Assembly: GCF_000946815.1 (NCBI RefSeq)
Contig: NZ_CDRZ01000240.1
Span: 1-32,183 of the forward strand
Source of the DNA: Syntrophaceticus schinkii
GTDB taxonomy: Bacteria; Bacillota; DSM-12270; Thermacetogeniales; Thermacetogeniaceae
Direction: 5' to 3'
DNA length: 32,183 nt
The position numbers and the translations under genes were made by a program. Position 1 is the first letter of the stretch. Each line of letters begins with the position of its first letter. Of this stretch, positions 8,071 to 17,999 are shown one piece after another. Under the pieces are notes generated by a model. That model did no database searches, was not told where the DNA came from, and saw nothing but the letters and a program-made list of their open reading frames with translations.

Positions 8071-10393
8071 ATGACCAATACCAAGCATCATCACCTGCTA
8101 AAAAACGCAGAAATTATCTTAAACAAACGCTTCGGTTACCCCACTTTTAGAAAAGGGCAGGAGAAGATCATCACCGGCATTCTGCAGGGTCAAGATACCA
8201 TCGGCATCATGCCCACAGGTGGGGGAAAATCGATCTGTTATCAGATCCCGGCATTACTGCTGGAAGGCACCACTATCGTGATCTCCCCCTTGATCTCACT
8301 GATGAAGGACCAGGTGGACACACTTCGGGAGCTGGGAATGCCTGCCACTTTTATCAACAGTTCCATCAACTATACTGAGGCGGCGAAACGCTTCCAGGAA
8401 ACCAGACAGGGAAAGCACAAACTGCTTTACATCGCCCCGGAACGCCTGTCAGCAGGGCAGTTTTCAGCACAGCTGGCAACTCTTCCTATTTCACTGGTAG
8501 CTGTCGATGAAGCCCACTGTATTTCGCAGTGGGGACATGACTTTCGGCCAAGCTATCTTGACATTACACCCTTTTTAGAGACATTACCTGACAGACCGGT
8601 GGTCACAGCCTTTACCGCAACCGCCACACCGGAAGTGACTGAGGACATTATCGCTTTATTACACTTGCGGAATCCCAATGTTTGCATCACCGGTTTCAAC
8701 AGGGAAAACCTCTCCTTTTCAGTGGTCCGCGGCGAAAACAAACAGGACTTTTTATTGAACTTTCTTCAGAACCATCGAGAGCAAGCAGGCATTATTTATG
8801 CTGCCACCAGAAAAGAGGTCGACAACATCTTCGAAATGCTGGGCAAAAAGGGGTATGCAGTTGGGAGATATCATGCGGGGTTAAGTGATCAGGAACGCGC
8901 AGAGAATCAAGAGAGGTTTTTGTACGATGATCTGAAAATCATAGTGGCAACCAACGCATTTGGGATGGGGATCGACAAATCAAATGTTCGTTATGTCATC
9001 CATTACAACATGCCGAAAAATATGGAGGCTTATTACCAGGAGGCGGGCAGAGCCGGTCGTGATGGGGAGCCCGGAAAGTGCATCCTGCTCTTTGCGCCAC
9101 AGGACATCTATATTCAAAGATTTTTGATCGAACAATCAACACTGGAGCAGGCCAGGAAAGAAAAGGAGTACCAAAAACTGCGTGCCATGATCGATTACTG
9201 CTATACACCGCACTGTTTGCGCAATTATATCCTGCACTACTTTGGAGAAGAAATGACAGAAACATGCGGTAAATGCGGCAGCTGTGATGATGACTTTGAC
9301 ATTCATGAGATCACCATTGAAGCACAAATGATCCTCTCCTGTGTGGTCCGCATGAAAGAGAGGTTCGGCATCTCACTGGTAGCAGATGTGTTGAAGGGTT
9401 CCCAAAACAAAAAAAGTGCTCAGCTACGGCTTTGACAAACTATCCACCTACGGTTTGCTGAGCAACATGAAAATAAAAGAAATAACTGATCTGATCAACT
9501 ACCTGCTGGCAGAACAGTACCTCACATTGGCTGGCGGACAATTTCCCGTGATCAAGCTCACTGGTAAAGCAACCCCAGTCCTCAGAAGCCAGGAGAAGGT
9601 ATATAGAAAGGTGCGAAAAAGAAAAGAGGCTGCTGTTGCAGACAGTGATCTCTTTGAACAGCTGCGGGCACTGCGCAAAGAGATTTCACAAAGGGAAGAC
9701 ATCCCACCCTATGTCGTCTTCCACGATTCCACACTGCGTGAAATGGCTGAGGTTTGCCCAACAGATCAGGTATCGATGCTGGCCATCAAGGGGATGGGTG
9801 AAACCAAGTTCGCCCGCTATGGTCACTCATTTATGGAAGTGATCAGGAAACATCTACAGGAAACCGGCGGCCCACAACCTGCTGCACCTACTGCAACGAC
9901 TATACTTTCTACGCCTGTTCCCACTGCTGCACCTTCTGCAACCGCCAAAACTGATGCATCTGATGCGCCCGATATGCCTGTTCTACCCGCTGCACCTATT
10001 GCAACAGTTGATTCGCCCGTTCCACCAGCCGCACCTTCCGGCAGCTCGCAGGCAGCATCTCCGGCAAAATCTCCGGCAGCAAAGCGCATATCCAGTCATC
10101 TTACTTCCTATATGATGTATCAGGAGGGAGATACCTTCGAAGAAATCGCCCAAAAGCGCGGCCTGACACTCACAACAGTACAGAACCATATCGTGCGCAG
10201 CGGCATGGAAGGATATGAACTGGACTGGGATGCCCTGATTCCTCAAGAATATGAGGAGCTAATACTGGAAAGGGTTAAAACCCTGGGCACCAAGAAATTA
10301 AGGCCGATCAAAGATGCACTGCCTGATCAGGTGAGCTACCTGGCCATCAGAGCAGTTATTGGGAAGTACAGGGATGAGATAAAAAAGGAGTAA
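8071..10393 (+). pseudogene. recQ: RecQ ATP-dependent DNA helicase, one frameshift at an A7 run
   Basis: RecQ unwinds DNA 3' to 5' in recombination and fork repair. Walker A PTGGGKS is at residues 48-54 and DEAH at 146-149. A QWGHDFRP aromatic-loop motif, GRAGRDG and the four-cysteine zinc site (CYTPHC, CGKCGSC) follow. The frame then stops at 9435. One A too many in the A7 run at 9409-9415 explains the break. Removing it continues as VLSYGFDKLSTYG and gives a 773-residue protein with winged helix, HRDC domain (PPYVVFHDSTLREMA), an Ala/Pro/Thr-rich linker and a C-terminal HTH_40-like domain. ATG 8071 is preferred over 8050 because AAAGGATGG precedes it. The gene is divergent from the CooC-like gene. 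It may be functional if the extra base is an error or is bypassed by slippage. Confidence 0.85.
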
Positions 10394-10523
10394 TCCCAGG
10401 GGTTATTCCTTAGGTATTTTCGCACAGTGCCTTGCCAGTTGCCATTGTTGTAATCAAACCTAGCATATAGAAACCCACGATCTTTCCGCAAGAATTTTGG
10501 GAAATATTTATTGATGCTTCATA

Positions 10524-10552
10524 TTGAACTCGTACATGTTCTCATTTATACT
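10524..10552 (+). promoter_or_regulatory. Promoter of the hicB-like gene
   Basis: TTGAAC (10524-10529) and TATACT (10547-10552) are separated by 17 bases and lie about 55 bases upstream of the hicB start. The 10394-10605 gap shows nothing else. Confidence 0.65.
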
Positions 10553-10605
10553 GAAACTGGAAGAAGCCTGGCTCGGGAAGAAACTACAGTACAAGGAGGA
10601 TGGTT

Positions 10606-10839
10606 ATGCAAAGAAGATTTAAAGTGATCCTCGAATGGAACGAAGACGACGGCGGCGGCTACACTGTGATAGTCCCTGCACTACCGGGGTGCATTACTGA
10701 AGGTGATACCGTTGAAGAGGCAATGAATAATGCCCATGAAGCTATTACAGGCTACCTTGAAGCATTAAAATTACAGGGCAAACCCCTTCCTAAAAAAGAT
10801 ACCAGAATGTTTTTTGGAGAAGTTGAGGTATTACTATGA
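10606..10839 (+). CDS. HicB-family antitoxin-like protein, no HicA partner
   Basis: A 77-residue protein of the HicB/UPF0150 partial RNase H fold: [17 protein letters not shown], then [20 protein letters not shown] and [12 protein letters not shown] are characteristic. HicB proteins neutralise the mRNA-cleaving HicA toxin. No HicA (a ~60-residue dsRNA-binding-fold protein) is visible on either side, and there is no C-terminal DNA-binding domain, so this is an orphan. ATG 10606 is chosen over 10600 because AAGGAGG (10593-10599) is 6 bases before it. Its stop overlaps the stop of hsdR on the other strand by 6 bases, so the two genes are transcribed head-on and may interfere with each other. Confidence 0.85.
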   Translation: MQRRFKVILEWNEDDGGGYTVIVPALPGCITEGDTVEEAMNNAHEAITGYLEALKLQGKPLPKKDTRMFFGEVEVLL

Positions 10840-13800
10840 GTCGCTTGCCCACTCTTCCGCTGCCTTTAGCACCCCATATTTTTCAGACTGCTCATATATA
10901 GAAGCGGCCTCCTCACCGCACATCAATTCCGCCTGTTCCATCACCGTCTTCACTGCCTGTTCCTGTTTATCCGGCGGGTAGCCGTACTTTTTGAGCAGAC
11001 GCTTGATCGTAATGCGCATCCTGGCCCTCACACTTTCCCTGATCGCCCAATCTACGCCGGTATTGGCTTTAATTGTCCTGGTTAGGTCCCGGGCAATCTG
11101 CTTCAAGATCTCATCACCCATAATTTTTACTGCGGCATCATTGGTACCCAGGGCATCATAGAAGGCCAGTTCATCTGATGAAAGTCCAACTGCCTCCCCT
11201 CTCCTATTCATCTCATTCATTTCCTTGGCCAACTCAATCAGCTCAAGGATAACCTGTGTCGTTTCAATAGTTCTGTTCTGGTACTTAATGATGGCGTTCT
11301 CCAGCATTTCCGAAAATTTTCTCGACTGGATCAGGTTTCGCCTGGAAATAGCCTTCACCTCACCGGCCAGCAGACGTTTTAAGAGCTCCACAGCCAAATT
11401 CTTATGGGGCAATCCTTTGACCTCTTCCAGGAATTCATCCGACAGGATGGCAATATTCGGTTTATCCAGCCCGACAGCCCCAAATATATCTACCACCTCT
11501 TCTGAAATGACAGACTTGGAGATCAATTGGTTCAATTGATAGTCAATCTGAGCTTTAGTCTTTTTCTGGGTTCCCACGGGAATCATCTTGATAATACCTG
11601 ACTTCACAGCCTTAAAGAAACCAATCTCCACATTGAGTTTCTCCGCCTCATCGGTGGTGGAACAGAGTGCATAGGCCTTAGACAGGGCAGTGACATAGTT
11701 GATGAAGTCTTTCTTTGCCTCTTCACCAAGGCCAAGAATATAGTCAATAGTAGCCACAATTGTCTGCATCCGCTCGGAAGCACTGCCGCTTTTGAAGCTG
11801 CTGTAATCAAAACCATAGAGCAGATCTTGTATTAACTCATAGTTTTCCAGCAGCACATCTACAGCCAGGGATGTATCCACACCGGTGTTCTGCCGATCGG
11901 AAACAGTGTACTGGGAAAGTGCACTCTTCAGGCTGTCCGCAATACCGATATAATCCACAACAAGCCCGCCGGGTTTATCCCGGAACACACGATTAACCCT
12001 GGCGATGGCCTGCATGAGGTTATGACCGCTCATAGGCTTGTCGACATACATGGTGTACAACGAGGGTACATCAAAGCCGGTGAGCCACATATCGCGGACA
12101 ATGACAATTTGCAGCGAGTCATTCTCGGCCCTCATCCTTTTTGCCAACAGCTTGCGGCGGGATTTGCTGCCGATATGCTGCTGCCACTCTTTCGGGTCCG
12201 AAGCCGAACCAGTCATTACAACCTTGATCATACCTGTGTTGTCGTCATCGCTGTGCCAGCCCGGGCGCAGATCTATTATCGCATTGTACAGGTCAACCGC
12301 AATCCGTCTAGACATAACAACCACCATGGCCTTGCCGAAGGCTGCCTCCTGCCTTTTTTCATAGTGCTCCACGATATCCCTGGCGACAAGCTGTACACGC
12401 TTTTCTGCACCGGCAATAGCCTCCAGGCGCGACCACTTGCTCTTTTGCCTTTGCTTTTCATGCTCTTCCTGAAACTCTGTGATTTCTTCAAACTCCTCAT
12501 CGATTTTCAGCTTATCTGCATCAGAGAGTTCTAGCTTGGCGATCCGGCTTTCATAATAGATTTTTACTGTTGTACCGTCTTCAACCGCCCTGGTCATATC
12601 ATAAATATCAATATAATCCCCGAATACCGCGGGGGTGTTCTTGTCAGTCAGTTCTACAGGTGTACCAGTAAACCCGATAAAGGATGCATTGGGAAGAGCA
12701 TCCCTCATATATTTGGCATAACCATATTTTATATCTGCTTCCTTTTCACCAGAGGTTACTATGACCTTGAAACCATACTGGGAGCGGTGGGCCTCGTCAG
12801 CGATGACCACGATGTTTCTCCGGTCGTTGAGCAGCGGTTCTGCATCCCCATCTTCACCCGGCGTAAACTTCTGAATGGTGGTAAAAATAACCCCGCCGGA
12901 TTGGCGCTCTTTGAGCATTTGCCGCAGTTCGGCGCGGCTGGTTGCCTGAACAGGGGACTGCCGCAGCAGCCTCTGGGAACGACTGAAGGTAGTAAACAGC
13001 TGCTCATCCAAATCATTGCGGTCGGTGATCACAACTATAGTAGGATTATTCATCATCAGCACAACTTGACCCGCATAGAAGACCATGGAAAGGCTCTTCC
13101 CGGAACCCTGGGTATGCCAGATAACACCGATCCGCCGGTCGCCCCCATCCATAGCTGCCCGCTCAGTACATTCAACAGCCTTCTTCACTGCATGGTACTG
13201 GTGGTAACCGGCCAGTATTTTGATGATCTCTTTCCCATCGGTTTGAAAGAGGATAAAGTTGCGGATGATATCCAGAAAGCGGCTCTTGTCAAACATCCCC
13301 TTGATCAGAACCTCAAGCTGCGGCTGAGAGATAGGTGCCACCGTTTCCCCGTCAACGGTCCTCCAGGGCATGAACCGGTCCTCATTGGCAGTAATGGTGC
13401 CAACCCTGGCATTGAAGCCGTCACTGATAACGAGGAAAGAGTTGTGGGCCAACAGTGAAGGGATCTCCATCTTGTAGGTTTGTAATTGGTTAAAAGCCTC
13501 AGCAATGCCCACACTTTCATCTGTAGAGCTCTTTAATTCGATCAGCACCAGCGGTAAACCATTGACAAACACAACCACATCCGGCCTACGGTTGTGACGG
13601 TGTTCAATCACAGTGAACTGGTTAACCGCCAGCCAGTCGTTGTTGTCCAAATTCTCAAAATCAAACAGCCAGACCTTGTCGGTCCTGGTGGTGCCGTCAT
13701 CCCTATTCACCTGCACATCCAACCCATCGGTGATCAGCCGGTGGAACTCCATATTATTAATGATCAGGCTGGGGCTATAGGCGATAGCCACCTTGCGGAA

Positions 13801-14010
13801 AGCTTCATCCAGTGCATCCCGCGGCATTTGAGGATTAATCCTACGCAGAGCATCCATCAAGCGCTCCTTCAGAATGACTTCACTGTAATCCTCCCGCTCC
13901 GGGTATTCCCCCTCCGGTGAAATCTCCGGACCATAGGCCGCATCGTAATACAGTTCCTGGAACCACTCCAAAACCGCCTGCTCCAGCTCCGACTCATCGT
14001 AACTATACAA
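10834..14010 (-). CDS. hsdR: Type I restriction enzyme R subunit
   Basis: A 1058-residue, complete HsdR: the motor and nuclease of a type I restriction enzyme, which translocates DNA and cuts far from the recognition site. The N-terminal PD-(D/E)xK nuclease shows RPD (Asp144) and IELK (Glu158, Lys160), followed by a QLQTY motif. The SF2 translocase has GSGKS at 302-306 and DEAH at 405-408. Motif VI-type sequence ([10 protein letters not shown]) and the C-terminal helical domain ([18 protein letters not shown]) follow. The gene is last in the seven-gene operon, and its start overlaps the hsdS stop by 8 bases. Nothing looks degraded. Confidence 0.95.
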   Translation of the reverse strand: MYSYDESELEQAVLEWFQELYYDAAYGPEISPEGEYPEREDYSEVILKERLMDALRRINPQMPRDALDEAFRKVAIAYSPSLIINNMEFHRLITDGLDVQVNRDDGTTRTDKVWLFDFENLDNNDWLAVNQFTVIEHRHNRRPDVVVFVNGLPLVLIELKSSTDESVGIAEAFNQLQTYKMEIPSLLAHNSFLVISDGFNARVGTITANEDRFMPWRTVDGETVAPISQPQLEVLIKGMFDKSRFLDIIRNFILFQTDGKEIIKILAGYHQYHAVKKAVECTERAAMDGGDRRIGVIWHTQGSGKSLSMVFYAGQVVLMMNNPTIVVITDRNDLDEQLFTTFSRSQRLLRQSPVQATSRAELRQMLKERQSGGVIFTTIQKFTPGEDGDAEPLLNDRRNIVVIADEAHRSQYGFKVIVTSGEKEADIKYGYAKYMRDALPNASFIGFTGTPVELTDKNTPAVFGDYIDIYDMTRAVEDGTTVKIYYESRIAKLELSDADKLKIDEEFEEITEFQEEHEKQRQKSKWSRLEAIAGAEKRVQLVARDIVEHYEKRQEAAFGKAMVVVMSRRIAVDLYNAIIDLRPGWHSDDDNTGMIKVVMTGSASDPKEWQQHIGSKSRRKLLAKRMRAENDSLQIVIVRDMWLTGFDVPSLYTMYVDKPMSGHNLMQAIARVNRVFRDKPGGLVVDYIGIADSLKSALSQYTVSDRQNTGVDTSLAVDVLLENYELIQDLLYGFDYSSFKSGSASERMQTIVATIDYILGLGEEAKKDFINYVTALSKAYALCSTTDEAEKLNVEIGFFKAVKSGIIKMIPVGTQKKTKAQIDYQLNQLISKSVISEEVVDIFGAVGLDKPNIAILSDEFLEEVKGLPHKNLAVELLKRLLAGEVKAISRRNLIQSRKFSEMLENAIIKYQNRTIETTQVILELIELAKEMNEMNRRGEAVGLSSDELAFYDALGTNDAAVKIMGDEILKQIARDLTRTIKANTGVDWAIRESVRARMRITIKRLLKKYGYPPDKQEQAVKTVMEQAELMCGEEAASIYEQSEKYGVLKAAEEWASDS

Positions 14011-15260
14011 CTTCCAGCACCTCCTCTACGGGCACACGGATTTCACCGGACATAAGTTTGGGGAGGAGGGTGTCGCGGGTTTCAGCCAGAGCCTTAGATT
14101 CTATTGTATTGATTAGAATCCTTTCGTCTAAAACCCCGACAACAGAGTTAAACGAATCAACCTGCTTTTTCCCAGGATAGATAATAGGAAAATTGCTTAT
14201 ATTACTTTTGTTAATTGCCGTAAATACCGAGCCACTTTCCATAGTAAGCAACCTCTTTTTGTTATCAATTAATGTGTAATACAAAAAGTTATTGCCAGAC
14301 TCCTTCATACACAAAGCGGCCACCCCGCGTCCAATACAGCACTTTGTAACAGCAAGGTTTATTTCTCCTACAGGTGCCCTAACACTTAATAAAACATCAT
14401 TCTTTTCAGCCACTTTTTTTTGGCTCTGAGCAACATACAGAAACTCCGGGATGCCTAAAGCCAAAGTTTCTGACGCCTTGATAAAATGGCAAACCATATC
14501 CAGTTTCGTTATAGCTACTTGATGGAGGTGACTGCCCCATATTAATAGTGCAGATCTCTTCTAGATTAATTATTGACCAACCCCTGGGTATCGGTCCAAA
14601 TTCGCTGTCATCCATCTCTCCACCAGATGATTTATACGGCTGACCATTCTCATCCGGGAACTCAAAATCGACAAACCAGTGTTTGAAGATGGCCTGGGCT
14701 ATTTCTTCGAGGGTTTGGTTGATGCGGTTGTTGAATTCGATTTTGTCATCAAGTGAAGATAAAATAACCGCAATATAATCCTGTACATCTTTAGCGGGGA
14801 ATTTAACCTCAATATCACTCATTATTTTTGTGTTTAATGAAGGCATAGTAGCACCAACGGCTATTCTTCGAATGTACTCTTTGAAATTCTCTAAACCAAA
14901 ATAATATGATAGATATAAAGGATTGATATTATTATCAAATACTCTAACCCGTAAACAGCGGCCTGAAAACAGCCAACCATCCTCCTTTTTGCAAACAAAA
15001 GCTCGTCTATCTACTGAACCGACACGGCTAAAAACTATATCCCCTTCTTTAATAATAAATTTTTTTAATCGTTCTTTATCTTCATCTGAAACAAAGGGTA
15101 AGTTTTTATGTATTATCCGATTTTGTCCCAAATGTTCCACAGTAATAATCGGTGTGCCTTTCTCTTTATAGTCCCGTTTATGTAATTGGCTGCCAAACGG
15201 CCCAGTTTGGATATCTGCAATATCACCAAGTCTTACTTTTATAAATTCACTAGACGTCAT
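14003..15260 (-). pseudogene. hsdS: Type I restriction specificity subunit HsdS, one frameshift at an A8 run
   Basis: HsdS sets the DNA target through two recognition domains held apart by helices. TRD1 covers roughly residues 1-170 (VRLGDIADIQTGPFGSQL), then conserved-region helices with IFKHWFVDFEFP. TRD2 begins at ICTINMGQSPPSSSYNETG. That frame stops shortly after CSEPKK. The coding strand has A8 there (plus-strand T run at 14416-14423). Removing one A continues as VAEKNDVLLSVRAPVGEINLA through the terminal LPKLMSGEIRVP, giving 418 residues. TRD1 plus the central helices are intact without the shift, so a truncated half-HsdS could still be made. The start at 15260 is 12 bases after the MNT stop. 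The A8 tract makes phase variation possible, but the same kind of shift occurs in other genes here. Confidence 0.88.
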
Positions 15261-15272
15261 ACTCCATCCCCC

Positions 15273-15569
15273 TTACCCCCTCCTATATACCTCCACACCC
15301 TGCTCCTCAATCTCCCGGCGCAGTTTTTCATCCAGGTTGCTGTTCATGTCCACCACATCGATCTTATAAATCCCAGCTGCCTCGTCCAAATCCACCCACA
15401 GTCCCGGGGGCAGTTTCCCCTCACAGTAGACGGCAAGATCAATATCTGAATTGTATTTGTAATCATCCGATGCACGGGAACCGAAGATAACTGCCCTGGT
15501 AATGTTTTCCCTCTTATTCAGTTCTTTGTTGAGCGCTTGCAGGATATGATCCGGTATCCCAAATCTCAT
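15273..15569 (-). CDS. MNT-domain nucleotidyltransferase antitoxin (MntA-like)
   Basis: A 98-residue minimal nucleotidyltransferase. GS at residues 30-31, exactly ten residues, then DID (Asp42, Asp44) form the GSx10DxD signature, and Asp71 in KIDVVD is a likely third acidic residue. In HepT/MntA systems this protein adds AMP to the HEPN RNase toxin and silences it. It overlaps the upstream HEPN gene by 4 bases (ATGA), so the two are translationally coupled. The pair is inserted between hsdM and hsdS. The biochemical role is inferred from the motif and the pairing. Confidence 0.9.
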   Translation of the reverse strand: MRFGIPDHILQALNKELNKRENITRAVIFGSRASDDYKYNSDIDLAVYCEGKLPPGLWVDLDEAAGIYKIDVVDMNSNLDEKLRREIEEQGVEVYRRG

Positions 15570-15964
15570 TTCATAACCTCCGCCATTCTGGCCCCAAAGG
15601 TAACAAACCGCTCAAAATACTGATCTTTTATCCTGTTATAAATTGCTTTTGCCATTTCTTCGTTATATGTATGGGCAGCCAGATTTCGATCCCCTATCAT
15701 ATCAATCCAGATATCCCCCTCAAAGATCAGCCCTGCCTTATAGGCTTCTTTAAAAGCTCCACGCGGTGAATTGACCTCAGCTATACCTTCATATTCAAGA
15801 TAAGCCTTCATCAGCTTCCATGCCAATTCATAGGTAAATTCAAAGCGCTGAATCACCCCATCATAAAGCAAGGGGTTGGAGATGTCTTCATCCAAAGCCT
15901 CTTTGAGCCGCAATACAGCACTGCGGTATACTTCCTTCTTTTCTCTTAACCGTTCAGTATTCAT
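15566..15964 (-). CDS. HEPN-domain toxin (HepT/HI0074-like)
   Basis: A 132-residue, mostly helical protein of the nucleotidyltransferase-substrate-binding (HI0074) family. It carries Arg93-x4-His98-x-Tyr100 (RNLAAHTY), the Rx4HxY motif of HEPN RNases such as HepT. Such proteins cleave RNA and are kept inactive by adenylylation of the tyrosine by the partner MNT protein. ATG 15964 is chosen because AAAGGGGGG lies 7 bases upstream and the protein then starts MNTERLREKKEVYRSAV; the frame extending to 16015 has no initiation signal. It is 159 bases downstream of hsdM, with a large palindrome (16066-16092) in the gap. The pair may thus be independently regulated. Confidence 0.87.
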   Translation of the reverse strand: MNTERLREKKEVYRSAVLRLKEALDEDISNPLLYDGVIQRFEFTYELAWKLMKAYLEYEGIAEVNSPRGAFKEAYKAGLIFEGDIWIDMIGDRNLAAHTYNEEMAKAIYNRIKDQYFERFVTFGARMAEVMK

Positions 15965-16065
15965 AGGCAAACCCCCCTTTGGGCCACTACACAAACTCCT
16001 TTTTCCCAAATACACTTTGATAACAGTAGGCGACTCTCAAAACCCAACTCCTGAGACATACATCG

Positions 16066-16092
16066 CAGTTGTTGCAAAATTTGCAACAACTG
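16066..16092. promoter_or_regulatory. Perfect 13-bp inverted repeat upstream of the HEPN/MNT genes
   Basis: CAGTTGTTGCAAA and its exact complement TTTGCAACAACTG are separated by one base. No T tract follows on either strand, so a terminator is unlikely. Position, about 100 bases before the HEPN start and 30 bases after the hsdM stop, suggests an operator for the toxin-antitoxin pair or an mRNA processing hairpin. It shares the TTGCAA word with the palindrome at the operon promoter. Confidence 0.6.
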
Positions 16093-16123
16093 TACCAGCA
16101 CTATATTCAACACCAGCAAACTA

Positions 16124-17668
16124 TCAGACTTCAAACCCTATCGCCGCCAAATTCTTCCTGATTTCTTCCTCCAGCTTCCTTGACTTGGCAAACATCTCCA
16201 TCAACTCGCCTGTCAACCGCTCCAACTTTTCTTCAAAGGGCTCCCCGTCATCCTCAACTTCTTCGATCCCTACATAGCGACCGGGGGTGAGGATATATTC
16301 GTGTTCCCGGATTTCCTCCATTTTTGCGGCCTTACAGAAGCCCTTAACATCCTCATATTTTCCCGCATCCTCTTCCCCCCGCCATGCATGATAGGTACCG
16401 GCGATTCTTTCTATATCTTCATCCGAGAGTTCCCGGTGGGTACGGTCTACCATATGCCCCATTTTGCGCGCATCAATAAACAATATTTCTCCTCGCCTGT
16501 CTCTGTACCCTCTGGCTGCTTTGTTCTTGGTGATAAACCAGAGGCAGACCGGGATCTGAGTGGAGTAAAACAGCTTGCCTGGCAGAGTAACGATACAGTC
16601 CACATTATCTTTTTCCACAAGCTTCTCTCTGATCTCAGCCTCACTTGTGATTGATGTGGACATAGACCCGTTCGCCAGCACAAAACCCGCCACACCGCTG
16701 GGAGCCAGGTGCCAGAGCATGTGCAGAATCCACGCATAGTTGGCGTTCCCTACGGGAGGGATGCCGTATCCGCTCCAGCGCACATCATCGGTCAGCCTTT
16801 CGCCTCCCCAGTCGCTGACATTAAAGGGCGGATTGGCCAGGATATAATCGGCTTTGAGTTTCTTGTGTAAATCGTTGTGAAAGGTGTCAGCATTATATTT
16901 ACCGATGTTTCCGTCAATACCGCGGATTGCCAGGTTCATCTTGCACAACCTCCAGGTGGTGGGGTTGGACTCCTGACCGTAGATGGAGATGTCGCCAATC
17001 TTGCCTTGATGTGCTTGTACAAACCGTTCACTCTGCACAAACATGCCGCCGGAACCGCAGCAAGGGTCGTAGATCCTTCCCCTTAAAGGCTCAATCATCT
17101 CTGCCAGCAGTTTGACAACACACTGTGGGGTGTAGAATTCCCCGCCGTTTTTGCCTTCGGCACTGGCAAACATAGCCAGGAAATACTCATAGACACGGCC
17201 GAGCACATCCTGAGAGCGGCTCTCCCTGTCCCCTACCTTAAAGGAAAGGATGTCAATCAGCTCACCTAGACGGGTTTTGTCCAGGGCAGGCCTTGCATAA
17301 TCCTTGGGCAGCACACCTTTGAGCTGCGGGTTGTCTTTTTCAATAGCCACCATGGCATCATCGATTATCTGGCCGATGGTAGGCTTTTTGGCATTCTCTT
17401 TGATATAAGTCCAGCGTGCATCCTTGGATACCCAGAAGATATTCTCGGCGGTATATTCGTCCCTGTCTTCCGGATCAGCGTATTCATCCTCAAGGAGATC
17501 TGCATGTTTCTCTTCAAAGGCATCGGAAATATACTTCAAAAACAACAAACCCAAAACAACGTGTTTGTATTCCGCGGCATCCATATTATTGCGGAGCTTA
17601 TCTGCCGCCTGCCATAACTTCTCCTCAAATCCCAAATTGGCTCCGTTCTTATTCTCCTGCAAATTCAT
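16124..17668 (-). CDS. hsdM: Type I restriction-modification DNA methyltransferase subunit
   Basis: A 514-residue N6-adenine methyltransferase that protects host sites and forms the M2S core with HsdS. The N-terminal helical domain begins [23 protein letters not shown] motif I is DPCCGSGG (201-208) and catalytic motif IV is NPPF (279-282), both intact. The true start is ATG 17668, with GGAGGT 4 bases upstream; the longer open frame to 17839 reads into the preceding gene. It overlaps the end of the HIRAN gene by 20 bases. It is the only catalytically competent methyltransferase in the operon. Confidence 0.95.
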   Translation of the reverse strand: MNLQENKNGANLGFEEKLWQAADKLRNNMDAAEYKHVVLGLLFLKYISDAFEEKHADLLEDEYADPEDRDEYTAENIFWVSKDARWTYIKENAKKPTIGQIIDDAMVAIEKDNPQLKGVLPKDYARPALDKTRLGELIDILSFKVGDRESRSQDVLGRVYEYFLAMFASAEGKNGGEFYTPQCVVKLLAEMIEPLRGRIYDPCCGSGGMFVQSERFVQAHQGKIGDISIYGQESNPTTWRLCKMNLAIRGIDGNIGKYNADTFHNDLHKKLKADYILANPPFNVSDWGGERLTDDVRWSGYGIPPVGNANYAWILHMLWHLAPSGVAGFVLANGSMSTSITSEAEIREKLVEKDNVDCIVTLPGKLFYSTQIPVCLWFITKNKAARGYRDRRGEILFIDARKMGHMVDRTHRELSDEDIERIAGTYHAWRGEEDAGKYEDVKGFCKAAKMEEIREHEYILTPGRYVGIEEVEDDGEPFEEKLERLTGELMEMFAKSRKLEEEIRKNLAAIGFEV

Positions 17669-17999
17669 GTACCTCCACCCGGATCTCATAATGTACAGCC
17701 TCTTCATCCAACAGCTCTGCAATAGCTGAATCCTGCATGACAAAGCGAATAACACCGAAGGCTTGTTCATCGAAGGTATCGTAGATCCTGCCCGCGCTGC
17801 AGCAGCCCCTGGGCACTGTATGTGTGCTGTTGGCCACATAACCGACTGTGCCGATGGGTATAAGGGATACCGCTATAGCTTCGCCATCATATTCATTATC
17901 CGGATCTTTTATAAGCTGCACCGGCATTCCCGGCTTTAAAATCTGTGCTCCATAATAATTCTTGCAGCCGACAACCGCAAAATAACGTGTTTCTTTCAT
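17649..17999 (-). CDS. HIRAN-domain protein
   Basis: A 116-residue protein in which nearly the whole length is a HIRAN domain: [19 protein letters not shown], then [25 protein letters not shown] and AGRIYD. HIRAN domains bind DNA, notably single-stranded 3' ends in the eukaryotic helicase HLTF, and occur in bacteria alone or next to helicases and nucleases. Here it starts immediately after the stop of the methyltransferase-TRD fusion (no gap) and runs 20 bases into hsdM, so it is firmly part of the operon. GGAGGAG lies just upstream. A role in sensing DNA ends or recruiting the R-M complex is inference. Confidence 0.85.
   Translation of the reverse strand: MKETRYFAVVGCKNYYGAQILKPGMPVQLIKDPDNEYDGEAIAVSLIPIGTVGYVANSTHTVPRGCCSAGRIYDTFDEQAFGVIRFVMQDSAIAELLDEEAVHYEIRVEVHEFAGE

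Noticed and set aside
7132-8094. Longer CooC-like protein starting at 8094
   Set aside because: The extra 72 residues overlap the recQ start and the leader hairpin; ATG 7878 has the ribosome binding site and the family N-terminus.
16124-17839. Longer HsdM starting at 17839
   Set aside because: The extra 57 residues come from the HIRAN coding region in another frame; ATG 17668 has the ribosome binding site.
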